29,423 nucleotides of DNA from JBAXAM01 sp964565935 (GTDB taxonomy: Bacteria; Pseudomonadota; Gammaproteobacteria; UBA9339), in the NCBI GenBank assembly GCA_964565935.1, contig CAZMGW010000014.1, positions 1 through 29,423 on the forward strand. Direction: 5' to 3'. Shown one piece after another: positions 7,425 to 16,530 of the stretch (position 1 is its first letter; each line of letters begins with the position of its first letter). Below the pieces are notes generated by a model. That model was not told the DNA's origin. It did not search any database and saw nothing but the letters and a program-made list of their open reading frames with translations. The translations under genes and the position numbers were made by a program.

Positions 7425-7461
7425 GCCGACCATTTTCGGTTATTACCAAAATGGAAACGGC
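7425..7461 (-). other. Hairpin downstream of recG
   Basis: CCATTTT-C-GGT (7430-7440) pairs with ACCAAAATGG (7445-7454) around a four-base loop with one bulge, and is extended by GCCG/CGGC (7425-7428 with 7458-7461) across an uneven internal loop. It lies 30 bases past the recG stop and upstream of the OMP promoter. There is no T run, so it may be a Rho-independent terminator of poor quality or an mRNA 3'-end stabiliser. Confidence 0.35.
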
Positions 7462-7490
7462 ATTGTAATTATATGATTTTTAGAAGTCAA

Positions 7491-9581
7491 CTAAATTATA
7501 TTCCCGTATTTTTCCTTGGTGCCGAGCCATCTTTGGATGATCTGGTCAACCACTAAAGGGTATTTTTGCATTAATAAAGAAGCCGTTTTCTGCACTTCGG
7601 GGATTAAATGTTGATCGCTGACCAAATCCGCAATGCGCATTTGTAAGATGCCCGTTTGCTTTATACCAAGCATTTCACCAAACCCACGCATCTCAAGATC
7701 TTTGCGCGCCAGCACAAAACCGTCGTTACTTTTACGTAGCAATAATAGCCTTTGACGTGCTTGTTGCGTCAGCGGCTCTTGGTACAACAGCGTGCAATAA
7801 CTTGCAACCGTACCCCTGCCAATTCGACCGCGTAATTGATGCAATTGCACTAACCCCAAGCGCTCAGCATTTTCAATGATCATAAGACTTGCGTTGGGCA
7901 CATCAACACCGACTTCGATAACCGTGGTTGCTACCAATAAATCAATCTCGTGTTTTTTAAACGCCGTCATGATTTTTTCTTTTTGCGCGCTTGGCATCCG
8001 ACCATGAATTAAACCAATGCGCAATTCAGGTAGCCTAGCGGTCAAATCTTTGGCTAAAGTTTCTGCAGCCTGACACTGCAGATTTTCCGACTCTTCAATC
8101 AAGGGACAAACCCAATAGGCCTGTTTATTAGTCTTGCAGTTACTACGTACGTGCTCAATGATCTCTTGGCGGCGCTTATTTGAAACTATAATTGTGGTGA
8201 TCGACGCTCGCCCTTTTGGTAACTCATCAATTATCGAGCAATCCAAATCAGCGTAAATCGTCATTGCTAGCGTACGCGGGATTGGGGTCGCGGTCATGAT
8301 TAGTTGATGTGGATAACGACCATTCTTCAACCCTTTTTCTCGCAACTGCAACCTTTGATGCACCCCAAACCGATGTTGTTCATCGATAATAGTTAATGCT
8401 AAGTCCTTAAATTCGACTTTTTCTTGAAAGATCGCGTGGGTGCCAACTATTACTTGAATGCTACCATCGGCAATATTTTTAATTGTCGACTGGCGCGTTT
8501 TGCCTTTAATTTTGCCAGTTAACAAAATAACTTTAATATTCAAAGGCTCAAGCCAGTGTGCAATATTTTTAAAATGTTGTTCGGCTAGAATTTCTGTCGG
8601 CGCCATGATTGCCGCTTGAAACCCCTGATGAACAGTTTGTGCAATAGCCAAAGCGGCAACAACTGTTTTGCCGCAACCAACGTCCCCTTGCAGCAAACGC
8701 AACATTGGCTTCGGCTGGGCTAAATCCTTGATTATTTCCTGCAAGACCCTTTGTTGGGCGCCTGTTAAAGAAAAGGCCAAGCCCGCTAAAAATTTTGTGG
8801 CGAGCGCATTATCCCACAGCAAAGGCTGCGCCGAGTGTATTTGTGTTTCTGCTCGTAGCTTTAATAAGCTCAATTGCTGCGCCAATAATTCCTCAAAAAT
8901 CAAACGGCGGCGTGCTGGATGGTCACGGCTGGTGATGGCGTTAATATCTAAATTTGGCGATGGTTTATGGACAAAATTAAGAGCGCTGCGTAAATCTGGA
9001 AACCGGAACTGCTCTAAAATTTCATCAGGCAAATATTCCGCCAAAGCCTGGTTTTTTTCTGAGATATTTAATGCTTGAGTGGTCAGATTGCGCAACACAA
9101 ATTGTGACAACCCATCAGTGGTCGGATAAACCGGGGTTAGAGTTTTAGCGGTTGGCGGTTCTTCATCAGAAGCTAAAATTTTATATTCGGGATGAACCAT
9201 TTCTGGCGCGTGCCCAATCCAGCGTAATTCACCATAGCAATAAAGGCGCATCCCTGGTTTTAGGCGAAACTGTAGTTTTTGCTTGGCGAAATTAAAAAAG
9301 CATAATTGGAGGTAGCCAGTGGTATCACGCAATTTACAAATTAATCGTGCGCGCCCATGATGGATTATTTCAATAGCCTCAATCACACCAACAACTGCCG
9401 CATATTCGCCAATTTTTACACAGCGGATTGGTGAAATTTTTGTGCGATCTTCATAACGCAATGGCAAATGAAAAAGCAAATCCTGGGCAGTAAAAATATT
9501 AATTTTTGCAAGACGATCAGCGGTTTTTGGTCCAACCCCGCCTAGCTGAGAACAAAGAATATGATTAAGGTCGATTGTCAT
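7491..9581 (-). CDS. recG: ATP-dependent DNA helicase RecG
   Basis: Remodels stalled replication forks and branch-migrates Holliday junctions. The protein has 696 residues, the normal length. The N-terminal wedge/OB domain has LLFHLPLRYEDRTKI. The motor shows Walker A (GDVGCGKT), IMAPTEILAEQH, the DEQHRFGVHQR motif (DExH box), TATPIPRTLAMT, HGRMPSAQKEKIM and QLRGRIGRG. All helicase motifs look intact. It lies 11 bases downstream of spoT on the same strand, the usual gammaproteobacterial neighbourhood, although trmH, which sits between these genes in Escherichia coli, is absent here. Confidence 0.96.
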   Translation of the reverse strand: MTIDLNHILCSQLGGVGPKTADRLAKINIFTAQDLLFHLPLRYEDRTKISPIRCVKIGEYAAVVGVIEAIEIIHHGRARLICKLRDTTGYLQLCFFNFAKQKLQFRLKPGMRLYCYGELRWIGHAPEMVHPEYKILASDEEPPTAKTLTPVYPTTDGLSQFVLRNLTTQALNISEKNQALAEYLPDEILEQFRFPDLRSALNFVHKPSPNLDINAITSRDHPARRRLIFEELLAQQLSLLKLRAETQIHSAQPLLWDNALATKFLAGLAFSLTGAQQRVLQEIIKDLAQPKPMLRLLQGDVGCGKTVVAALAIAQTVHQGFQAAIMAPTEILAEQHFKNIAHWLEPLNIKVILLTGKIKGKTRQSTIKNIADGSIQVIVGTHAIFQEKVEFKDLALTIIDEQHRFGVHQRLQLREKGLKNGRYPHQLIMTATPIPRTLAMTIYADLDCSIIDELPKGRASITTIIVSNKRRQEIIEHVRSNCKTNKQAYWVCPLIEESENLQCQAAETLAKDLTARLPELRIGLIHGRMPSAQKEKIMTAFKKHEIDLLVATTVIEVGVDVPNASLMIIENAERLGLVQLHQLRGRIGRGTVASYCTLLYQEPLTQQARQRLLLLRKSNDGFVLARKDLEMRGFGEMLGIKQTGILQMRIADLVSDQHLIPEVQKTASLLMQKYPLVVDQIIQRWLGTKEKYGNII

Positions 9582-9592
9582 TGTTTAATGGG

Positions 9593-11710
9593 CTAACCCT
9601 TTTTACGCGTAACTCCGACTGCGGTGGATGTTTTTCTGAGGTGTCGCAATACGCGCTCAAGATGAGGTGAGTTTTTTACCATTAAGTGAAATGACACTAA
9701 GCAATAGCCACTACTACGCTCACCTATGTTGATGTCATCTATAAAGGCGTTTGCTTTAGCGATTGCCTTAGCGAGCTCAGCTAAGCCCCCGCGCTTATGC
9801 AGGGCCTCTATTTGCAACGCCACACGAAAATCGCCGGTTACATCATCCGCCCAACGAACAAGCAAGCATTTTTCTGATTGTTTTCGTAGTTTTGCGATAT
9901 TGGGGCAATCTTCTGTGTGAATATCCAATCCATGTCCTTTATTAAGAAAACCAACAATTGGATCTCCTGGAATAGGACAACAGCATTCAGCAAAATTAAT
10001 GGCCATTCCGTCAGCGCCATGAATTAACAACGGCTTGCTTTCTTGGTTTTTAGAAATATCTTTTTGTTCTCCAATCGTATTAGCAATTTGATGGGCTACA
10101 AAAACAGCTATTTGGTTGCCAAGACCAATGTCTTCATACAAATCATTTGGCTCTTTGAAAATGGTTTGTTTGATAGCGGCACTAATTACATCAGGGTGGA
10201 TTTTTTGTAAATCAAGTTGTAAATCGGACAGCGCTTTGTTGAGCAGTTGCTTACCTAGAGCCACTAGTTCACCGCGTTTTTGATTTTTTAAATAGCTTCG
10301 AATACCGCTGCGAGCTTTACTGGTGATTACAAAATCAAGCCACGCTGGATTGGGTTTTGCGCCAGTAGAGGTAATAATAGAAATAACTTGACCATTAAGT
10401 AGCGTTGTAGACAAGGGCAAAAACTTGCGATCAATTCTCGCAGCAACACAGGTATTGCCAATGTCGGTATGCACAGCATAGGCAAAATCTACAGCTGTGG
10501 CACCACGGGGTAACTCCATGATGTTCCCTTTGGGGGTAAACAAATAAACTTCATCGGGGAACAGATCGATTTTTACGTTTTCGATAAACTCTAAAGAGCT
10601 GCTGGTGTTTTGTTGCATCTCAAGCAAGTTATTGATCCACTGCTGTGCACGAATATGAGCAGCGTTAGCTCTTTTATCACCAGACTTATACAGCCAGTGC
10701 GCAGCAATACCGCTATTGGCCATTTGATCCATTGTTTGCGTGCGAATTTGGATTTCTATTGGAATACCATGGGGGCCCAACAAAACCGTGTGCAACGATT
10801 GATAGCCATTGGCTTTTGGGATGGCAATATAATCTTTAAATTTACCTGGTACTGGTTTGTATAGACTATGCGCTATGCCTAAAGCACGATAACAATCCCC
10901 GACCTTCTTCACAATAATGCGAAAAGCGTACACATCCATAATATTGGCAAAAGAGAGATGGTGGCTTAGCATTTTCTTATAAACACCATAAAGATGTTTT
11001 TCCCGGCCGGCAATTGTAGTGCTTTCTAAGGAGCTTTTAATGAACGCCTGATTCAGTTCTTTTTCAATAGTAGCCATAACTTCTTTATGGCTGCCATAAG
11101 ATTGTCCTATGGCTTTTTTTAAAACCCGATAACGCCGAGGATATATGATTGCAAAGGCTAGGTTTTCTAACTCAACACAAATGTCACGCATTCCCAGACG
11201 ATTAGCAATTGGAGCATAAATATCCAGGGTTTCTTTGGCAATGCGCTGACGCTTATGCGGCATCACGCCGCTGATGGTCTGCATGTTATGCAAACGATCG
11301 GCGAGTTTGATTAAAATCACGCGAATATCTTGTGACATGGCCAATACCATTTTACGGAAACTATTGGCGTAATTTTCTGCCTTATTTGATGCTTCAATTT
11401 TTGTGAGCTTGGTAAGGCCGTCAACTAGGTCGGCTATGGTTTGGCCAAATTGAGAAACTATTTTTTCTTTAGTTGTTGGGGTGTCTTCAATAACGTCATG
11501 TAACAACGCGGCGATAATGCTCTGGGGATCCATGTGCATATCAGCCAGAATACAAGCTACGGCAGTCGGATGGGTAATAAAGTTTTCGCCTGTATCACGC
11601 TTTTGTCCCAGATGTGCTTCGGAGGCGATCAGATAGGCTTGGTGAATTTGCTCAATTTGATCAGTTTCAAGATAACTCAGTTTTTTATGGAGTTGTTTGT
11701 AGAGATGCAC
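9593..11710 (-). CDS. spoT: Bifunctional (p)ppGpp synthetase/hydrolase SpoT
   Basis: Makes and degrades the alarmone (p)ppGpp. Start: GTG at 11710, with AGGA five bases upstream, gives 705 residues and an N-terminus (HLYKQLHKKLSYLETDQ) that aligns with the start of Escherichia coli SpoT; ATGs further upstream lack a ribosome binding site. The HD hydrolase domain is intact (ITHPTAVACILADM, AALLHDVIEDT). The synthetase domain has DVYAFRIIV, YKPVPGKFKDYIAIPKANGY and EIQIRT, the TGS domain begins DEVYLFTPKGNIMELP, and an ACT domain forms the C-terminus. With both active sites present it could serve as the main alarmone enzyme; whether a separate RelA exists cannot be seen here. It lies between rpoZ and recG. 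Confidence 0.95.
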   Translation of the reverse strand: MHLYKQLHKKLSYLETDQIEQIHQAYLIASEAHLGQKRDTGENFITHPTAVACILADMHMDPQSIIAALLHDVIEDTPTTKEKIVSQFGQTIADLVDGLTKLTKIEASNKAENYANSFRKMVLAMSQDIRVILIKLADRLHNMQTISGVMPHKRQRIAKETLDIYAPIANRLGMRDICVELENLAFAIIYPRRYRVLKKAIGQSYGSHKEVMATIEKELNQAFIKSSLESTTIAGREKHLYGVYKKMLSHHLSFANIMDVYAFRIIVKKVGDCYRALGIAHSLYKPVPGKFKDYIAIPKANGYQSLHTVLLGPHGIPIEIQIRTQTMDQMANSGIAAHWLYKSGDKRANAAHIRAQQWINNLLEMQQNTSSSLEFIENVKIDLFPDEVYLFTPKGNIMELPRGATAVDFAYAVHTDIGNTCVAARIDRKFLPLSTTLLNGQVISIITSTGAKPNPAWLDFVITSKARSGIRSYLKNQKRGELVALGKQLLNKALSDLQLDLQKIHPDVISAAIKQTIFKEPNDLYEDIGLGNQIAVFVAHQIANTIGEQKDISKNQESKPLLIHGADGMAINFAECCCPIPGDPIVGFLNKGHGLDIHTEDCPNIAKLRKQSEKCLLVRWADDVTGDFRVALQIEALHKRGGLAELAKAIAKANAFIDDINIGERSSGYCLVSFHLMVKNSPHLERVLRHLRKTSTAVGVTRKKG

Positions 11711-11816
11711 GTTGGTCCTGTTATAAAAAACCCGATCCCATACCGTAAAAAGCATGGGCACTGATCAAATTATATGCCTTAAGCGCGCATACTGCTCGAA
11801 GTTGGTGCGGTTTGTC

Positions 11817-12152
11817 TTATTCGGCTTCGATGGTTATATCGTCGTTTTCTTTTTCTGGCTGCGCCAACTCTTCTGCTATCGTTTGAGTTTCTTCGATAAT
11901 TTCTTTAGAAATCTCGCTGACCTCTTCAGTCATTATCTTTGGTGCAACTTTGTTCCCATCAAGAATACTAGCGTTAATGAGATTTTCTGCAATTTCTCGT
12001 AGAGCAATAACTGTGACTTTATCGTTTTCAGATGGAACAAGAGGGCTCACCCCTCCAGTTGCTAGTTGACGCGCACGTTTACTAGCAACCAATACTAATT
12101 CAAATCTGTTATCAACATTTTCTAAACAATCTTCTACTGTTACACGCGCCAT
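11817..12152 (-). CDS. rpoZ: DNA-directed RNA polymerase omega subunit, with acidic tail
   Basis: Omega folds around the beta' C-terminus, helps polymerase assembly and forms part of one ppGpp site. The ATG at 12152 gives MARVTVEDCLENVDNRFELV, the canonical start; AAAGG is nine bases upstream. SKRARQL and the ALREIAENLIN helix are recognisable. At 111 residues it is about 20 longer than the Escherichia coli protein: after the core there is a Glu/Ile-rich tail ending in EKENDDITIEAE. It sits between gmk and spoT as expected. Confidence 0.93.
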   Translation of the reverse strand: MARVTVEDCLENVDNRFELVLVASKRARQLATGGVSPLVPSENDKVTVIALREIAENLINASILDGNKVAPKIMTEEVSEISKEIIEETQTIAEELAQPEKENDDITIEAE

Positions 12153-12195
12153 AAATACCAACCTTTTGATTTATAAAACTTTTTTATATTTGATG

Positions 12196-12813
12196 TTAAT
12201 TATTCAACAGTTCCTTGATGAGCATATCATGTTTTTTTATCTGATGCTCGCATTGTAATCTTTTGCCACAAACAATGGCTTTTAAATCCTCAAGTGCGCT
12301 TTCAAATTTATCATTGATTACGATATAGTCAAATTCTTTACAATGAGAAATCTCCGAACCCGCCGCAGCCAAGCGATCCTCAATAATCTTGGCATCCTCG
12401 CGCTTTCTTCTTTCGAGTCGCAGGCGAAGTTCATTGCGAGATGGCGGCAATAAAAATATACTAATACACCCCATGCGCTTGCGAACCTGCTGAGCCCCTT
12501 GCCAATCAATATCTAAAATAACATCGATCCCAGCATTTAACTGCCCCTCAACCCATCGGCGCGACGTACCATAATAATGATTAAAAACCCGAGCATGCTC
12601 CAAAAACTCTTCTTTTTTTATCAGTGATTCAAAAGCCACCTCATCGACAAAAAAGTAATCTCGATCAGCTGTTTCACCGCTTCGAATTGGCCGGGTAGTG
12701 TGGGAAATCGAGATTTTTACGTTTTCTACCGTTGCCACAAGCGCTTTGGCTAAGCTGGTTTTCCCTGTACCAGAGGCTGCGGCGATGATGTATAGTGTAC
12801 CTTTGAGATTCAT
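12196..12813 (-). CDS. gmk: Guanylate kinase
   Basis: Phosphorylates GMP to GDP, feeding GTP and (p)ppGpp pools. The protein has 205 residues. It begins MNLKGTLYIIAAASGTGKTS with a P-loop (ASGTGKT), followed by ISHTTRPIRSGE and DYFFVDEVAFE, the GMP-binding region with conserved Ser, Arg and Tyr. Then come YYGTSRRWVEGQLNAG and VILDIDWQGAQQVRK, and the lid (RLERRKREDAKIIEDRLAAA). All family signatures are present. First gene of the gmk-rpoZ-spoT-recG cluster, divergent from radA with a gap of about 60 bases that must hold both promoters; I could not assign either one confidently. Confidence 0.96.
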   Translation of the reverse strand: MNLKGTLYIIAAASGTGKTSLAKALVATVENVKISISHTTRPIRSGETADRDYFFVDEVAFESLIKKEEFLEHARVFNHYYGTSRRWVEGQLNAGIDVILDIDWQGAQQVRKRMGCISIFLLPPSRNELRLRLERRKREDAKIIEDRLAAAGSEISHCKEFDYIVINDKFESALEDLKAIVCGKRLQCEHQIKKHDMLIKELLNN

Positions 12814-12875
12814 GTTTAATCTTGGATCCTGTGAAACTATTTACAAACTCTAATTTATGTTACCATTTTACACAA

Positions 12876-14234
12876 ATGACTGCCAAAACTAAATTTGTTT
12901 ATACCTGCCAAAAATGTGGTGCCCAACACCCAAAATGGGCAGGGCAATGCTCCGATTGCGGTGCATGGAACAGCATGGTTGAAGACGTTGTCGTCAAAAG
13001 CAACCCACGCTTTTCCGGATACTTAGCAACAACCGCGGACAGTGTTTCATTGCTCGCTGATGTTAGCTTAAATGATGAACCCCGCCTGCCAACAGCAATC
13101 AGCGAGCTAGATCGCGTCCTTGGCGGTGGAGTGGTTGTTGGTTCAGCAATACTCGTGGGTGGGGATCCTGGAATTGGCAAATCAACCCTGTTACTACAAG
13201 CGCTTTGTAATCTAGGGCAAAATCACAAAGTTTTATACGTCACTGGCGAAGAATCGCTGCAACAAATCGCCATGCGGGCACGGCGTTTGGAGCTCCCACA
13301 AGATAAACTATGCCTGTTTGCCGAAACACAAGTCGAAAAAATCATTGCAATAGCCTCGCAAGAAAAGCCAAATGTTATCGTGATCGACTCCATCCAAACC
13401 ATGTACACCGAAGTGATCCAATCAGCACCTGGCGGCGTCGGCCAAGTCAGAGAAAGCGCTGCCCAGCTTGTGCGTTACGCCAAACATTCTGGGGCGGCAA
13501 TGTTTATAGTTGGGCATGTTACTAAAGAGGGTACCTTAGCTGGCCCAAGAGTTTTGGAGCACATGGTTGACTGTGTTTTATATTTTGAGGGTGATAGCGA
13601 TAGCCGCTACCGCGTGGTCCGCGCAACCAAAAACCGCTTTGGCGCGGTTAATGAGCTCGGGGTCTTTGCCATGACCGATCATGGACTCAAAGAAATCACC
13701 AATCCATCCTCAATTTTTCTTTCCCACTACAATGCCCAGGTCGCCGGCAGTTCGGTGATGGTAACTTGGGAAGGAAGCCGCCCGCTGTTGGTTGAGGTAC
13801 AAGCCCTGGTTGACGAAAGCCATCTTGCAAATCCGCGCCGCGTTACCGTTGGTCTTGATCAAAATCGCATGTCGATGTTACTTGCGGTCCTGCATCGTCA
13901 CGGTGGCATTCCAACTTATAATCAAGACGTTTTTGTTAACGTTGTTGGCGGAGTTCGGGTTACCGAAACCGCGGCAGATTTGGCGCTGTTGCTCGCCGTT
14001 TTATCAAGCATGCGCAATCGACCATTAGAAAAAAATATGGTCATCTTTGGAGAAGTTGGTTTAGCGGGAGAAATTAGACCAGTACAAAGCGGCCAAGAAC
14101 GGTTAAAGGCAGCAGCAAAACATGGATTTAAAAAAGCAATTATCCCTAAAGCTAATGCCCCCAAAAAGCCTTTCCCTGAAATCGAGGTTATCGCGGTTGA
14201 TAATTTAATTGAAGCTTTGCAGGCTGTACGATAA
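12876..14234 (+). CDS. radA: DNA repair protein RadA
   Basis: A RecA-like, DnaB-type helicase that drives branch migration in recombination repair. From ATG 12876 the product has 452 residues (Escherichia coli has 460) and begins MTAKTKFVYTCQKCG; the longer TTG frame adds an unlikely extension across the promoter region. The N-terminal C4 zinc finger (CQKCG...CSDCGAW) is intact. Walker A is GGDPGIGKSTLL, the RadA signature KNRFG is present in RATKNRFGAVNELGVF, and the C-terminal Lon-protease-like domain contains DLALLLAVLSSMRNRPL and GEVGLAGEIRPV. No good Shine-Dalgarno precedes the ATG. Three bases after the stop a large inverted repeat begins. Confidence 0.95.
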   Translation: MTAKTKFVYTCQKCGAQHPKWAGQCSDCGAWNSMVEDVVVKSNPRFSGYLATTADSVSLLADVSLNDEPRLPTAISELDRVLGGGVVVGSAILVGGDPGIGKSTLLLQALCNLGQNHKVLYVTGEESLQQIAMRARRLELPQDKLCLFAETQVEKIIAIASQEKPNVIVIDSIQTMYTEVIQSAPGGVGQVRESAAQLVRYAKHSGAAMFIVGHVTKEGTLAGPRVLEHMVDCVLYFEGDSDSRYRVVRATKNRFGAVNELGVFAMTDHGLKEITNPSSIFLSHYNAQVAGSSVMVTWEGSRPLLVEVQALVDESHLANPRRVTVGLDQNRMSMLLAVLHRHGGIPTYNQDVFVNVVGGVRVTETAADLALLLAVLSSMRNRPLEKNMVIFGEVGLAGEIRPVQSGQERLKAAAKHGFKKAIIPKANAPKKPFPEIEVIAVDNLIEALQAVR

Positions 14235-14236
14235 GA

Positions 14237-14329
14237 TAGGGGTCAAGTCCTTACAATCGACAACAGAACGTGCTTGTTTTAGTTCGATTCAAATAAGCAG
14301 CGTTGTCGATTGTAAGGACTTGACCCCTA
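14237..14329. repeat. REP-like inverted repeat element, 28-bp perfect stem
   Basis: Arms 14237-14264 and 14302-14329 are perfectly complementary over 28 bases (outer end TAGGGGTCAAGTCC), separated by 37 bases that themselves contain a second pairing (GCTTGTTT with AAATAAGC, one G-U). The whole 93-base block fills the gap between the radA stop and the glyA leader. Arms carrying a GGGGTCAAGTCC motif remind me of extragenic palindromes mobilised by REP-associated tyrosine transposases, but no such transposase lies in the window. It lacks a T run, so it is not a standard terminator. Immediately after it a 7-base sequence (ACACCCT) is repeated twice. Confidence 0.75.
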
Positions 14330-14354
14330 CACCCTACACCCTAGGAGAAGACCT

Positions 14355-15611
14355 GTGTTCAAGAACAATCCTTCTGTCGCGGAATTTGATCAAGAACTTT
14401 GGGACGCAATACAAAAAGAATCGACGCGCCAGGAAGAGCATATCGAATTAATCGCCTCTGAGAACTATGTCAGCCCGCGAGTTTTAGCAGCACAAGGATC
14501 AGTGTTAACCAATAAATATGCCGAAGGTTATCCCGGCAAACGTTATTATGGTGGCTGCGAATACGTAGACATTTCCGAAAACTTAGCAATTGCGCGCGCC
14601 AAGGAGCTGTTTGGCGCCGATTTTGCTAATGTGCAGTCGCACTCTGGCTCACAAGCCAACATGGCAGCGTATTTCGCGTGTATAGTTCCTGGCGACACCA
14701 TCATGGGCATGGACTTATCGGCCGGCGGACATTTAACTCATGGCGCCAAAGTAAGCTTTTCGGGAAAAATTTATAATGCCATTCCCTATGGCCTTGATCC
14801 AAAAACTGGGGAGATCGATTACGTCAAAGTTGAAGAACTGGCGCGCACGCATAAACCAAAGCTGATTATGACCGGGTTTTCGGCTTATTCACGCATTGTT
14901 GACTGGGAGAGATTTCGTAGAGTTGCAGATGAGGTTGGGGCTTTTTTAATTTCAGATATTGCCCATGTGGCTGGATTAATCGCAGCTGGTCTATATCCTT
15001 CACCGCTAAAAATTGCAGATATTACAACAACAACGACACACAAAACACTACGCGGCCCACGTTCGGGTTTGATTATGGCAAAATCAAACCCGGACTTAGA
15101 AAAGAAGCTTAATTCTGCCACTTTTCCAGGGCTACAAGGCGGTCCGTTATGTCACGTGATCGCTGCAAAAGCTGTGGCGTTTAAAGAAGCGATGCAGCCT
15201 GAGTTTAAGATTTATCAACAACAAATAATGAATAACGCCAAAGCAATGGCTAAAATTGTAATGCAGCGTGGTTATGATGTGGTATCCGGTGGAACCGATA
15301 ACCATTTGTTTTTATTGAGCTTGATTAACAAAGACATCACGGGCAAAGACGCATTGGATGCTCTCGCCAAAGCAAATATTACCGCCAACAAAAACTCGGT
15401 ACCAAACGACCCTCGCCCGCCAATGGTGACAAGCGGATTGCGTTTGGGAACTCCTGCTATCACAACCCGTGGTTTTAAAGAAAGCGAGACAGAACAGGTT
15501 GCCAATTGGGTTTGTGATATTTTAGATGATATCAATAATACAAAAACAATTGAGCGAATCAAAAAAGAAGCTTTAGATTTGTGCGCCAGATTTCCGGTGT
15601 ACGAGAAATAA
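14355..15611 (+). CDS. glyA: Serine hydroxymethyltransferase
   Basis: PLP enzyme interconverting serine and glycine with transfer of a one-carbon unit to tetrahydrofolate. The protein has 418 residues, the family norm. The GTG start at 14355 has AGGAG seven bases upstream. Conserved blocks are ELIASENYVSPRVL, TNKYAEGYPGKRYYGGCEYVD, NVQSHSGSQANMA, DIAHVAGLIAAG and the PLP-lysine motif TTTTTHKTLRGPRSG with Lys at residue 230. It is followed after one base by nrdR and then nusB, a common gammaproteobacterial linkage. The inverted repeat just upstream may insulate it from radA transcription or shape a shared message. Confidence 0.96.
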   Translation: MFKNNPSVAEFDQELWDAIQKESTRQEEHIELIASENYVSPRVLAAQGSVLTNKYAEGYPGKRYYGGCEYVDISENLAIARAKELFGADFANVQSHSGSQANMAAYFACIVPGDTIMGMDLSAGGHLTHGAKVSFSGKIYNAIPYGLDPKTGEIDYVKVEELARTHKPKLIMTGFSAYSRIVDWERFRRVADEVGAFLISDIAHVAGLIAAGLYPSPLKIADITTTTTHKTLRGPRSGLIMAKSNPDLEKKLNSATFPGLQGGPLCHVIAAKAVAFKEAMQPEFKIYQQQIMNNAKAMAKIVMQRGYDVVSGGTDNHLFLLSLINKDITGKDALDALAKANITANKNSVPNDPRPPMVTSGLRLGTPAITTRGFKESETEQVANWVCDILDDINNTKTIERIKKEALDLCARFPVYEK

Positions 15612-15612
15612 A

Positions 15613-16065
15613 ATGCACTGTCCATTCTGCAACGCTAATGATACAAAGGTAATAGACTCACGCTTGGTTGGCGAAGGCAAACAAGTGCGTCGCCGTCGCG
15701 AATGTATCGACTGCAACGAGCGCTTTACGACTTACGAAGTGGCTGAATTGACTTTACCGCGAGTTATCAAGCGTAACCACGTGCGCCAACCCTTTGACGA
15801 AGAAAAACTGCGCCGAGGGATGCAGCATGCTTTGCAAAAAAGGCCCGTCAGCACGGAACAACTTGAGGTGGCCGTACAGCACATAATGCATAAATTACGC
15901 ACAACTGGAGAGATGGAAGTGCGCTCTCATACGGTTGGCGAAATGGTAATGGAAGAATTGCGTAGCCTTGACCAGGTTGCTTATGTTAGATTTGCCTCGG
16001 TTTATAGAAGCTTTCAGGATGTCCGAGCTTTTAGCGAAGAAGTAAAAAAACTGCAGGAAAAATAA
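15613..16065 (+). CDS. nrdR: Transcriptional repressor NrdR
   Basis: Zinc-ribbon and ATP-cone repressor of ribonucleotide reductase operons; it senses ATP/dATP. The protein has 150 residues, the usual size. The N-terminus MHCPFCNANDTKVIDSR and the CIDCNERFTTYE block provide Cys3, Cys6, Cys31 and Cys34 for zinc. The ATP-cone follows with VIKRNHVRQPFDEEKLRRGM and ends in VAYVRFASVYRSFQDV. It lies one base after glyA and 23 bases before nusB in the same operon. Confidence 0.96.
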   Translation: MHCPFCNANDTKVIDSRLVGEGKQVRRRRECIDCNERFTTYEVAELTLPRVIKRNHVRQPFDEEKLRRGMQHALQKRPVSTEQLEVAVQHIMHKLRTTGEMEVRSHTVGEMVMEELRSLDQVAYVRFASVYRSFQDVRAFSEEVKKLQEK

Positions 16066-16088
16066 ATTAATAATAGGTTATTTTTATA

Positions 16089-16517
16089 ATGAAATCTCAC
16101 GCCCGCCACAAGGCACGCTCTTTAGCATTGCAAGCTATTTTTCAGTGGCAATTTACCACAAGTAGCATCGACGATATTGCGGTGCAATATCTCGCTGAGC
16201 TCAATCCAAAAAAGGTTGACGCTGAATATCTTAACGATTTATTGCGTGGCACAACCAAAAATATAGAGGCGATTGATGAAGTTATGACACCATTTCTTGA
16301 TCGCAAATTAAAAGAATTGAATCAAGTAGAGCGCGCGGTATTGCGATTGGCTATTTATGAACTAATGTATCGCCCTGATGTGCCGTACAAAGTTATTATT
16401 AACGAAGCATTAGAGCTTGCAAAAAAGTTTGGTTCGATTGAAGGATACAAATATGTAAATGGGGTGCTAGATAAGATAGCGCATTCCGCTCAAATTAAAA
16501 ACATGAGGCAGTTTTAG
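16089..16517 (+). CDS. nusB: Transcription antitermination factor NusB
   Basis: An all-helical RNA-binding protein that, with NusE (S10), binds boxA in rRNA leaders to suppress termination. The protein has 142 residues, matching the family. Recognised from the N-terminal ARHKARSLALQAIFQWQ, the central DRKLKELNQVERAVLRLAIYEL block and VIINEALELAKKFGS near the end, followed by YVNGVLDKIA. The riboflavin genes that often sit next to nusB are absent; a polysaccharide gene begins 13 bases after its stop instead. Confidence 0.95.
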   Translation: MKSHARHKARSLALQAIFQWQFTTSSIDDIAVQYLAELNPKKVDAEYLNDLLRGTTKNIEAIDEVMTPFLDRKLKELNQVERAVLRLAIYELMYRPDVPYKVIINEALELAKKFGSIEGYKYVNGVLDKIAHSAQIKNMRQF

Positions 16518-16530
16518 ACAGGGAAGCTTT

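Noticed and set aside
14237..14329. Ordinary Rho-independent terminator for radA
   Set aside because: The stem is far longer than needed, the loop is 37 bases and no T run follows; an inverted-repeat element fits better.
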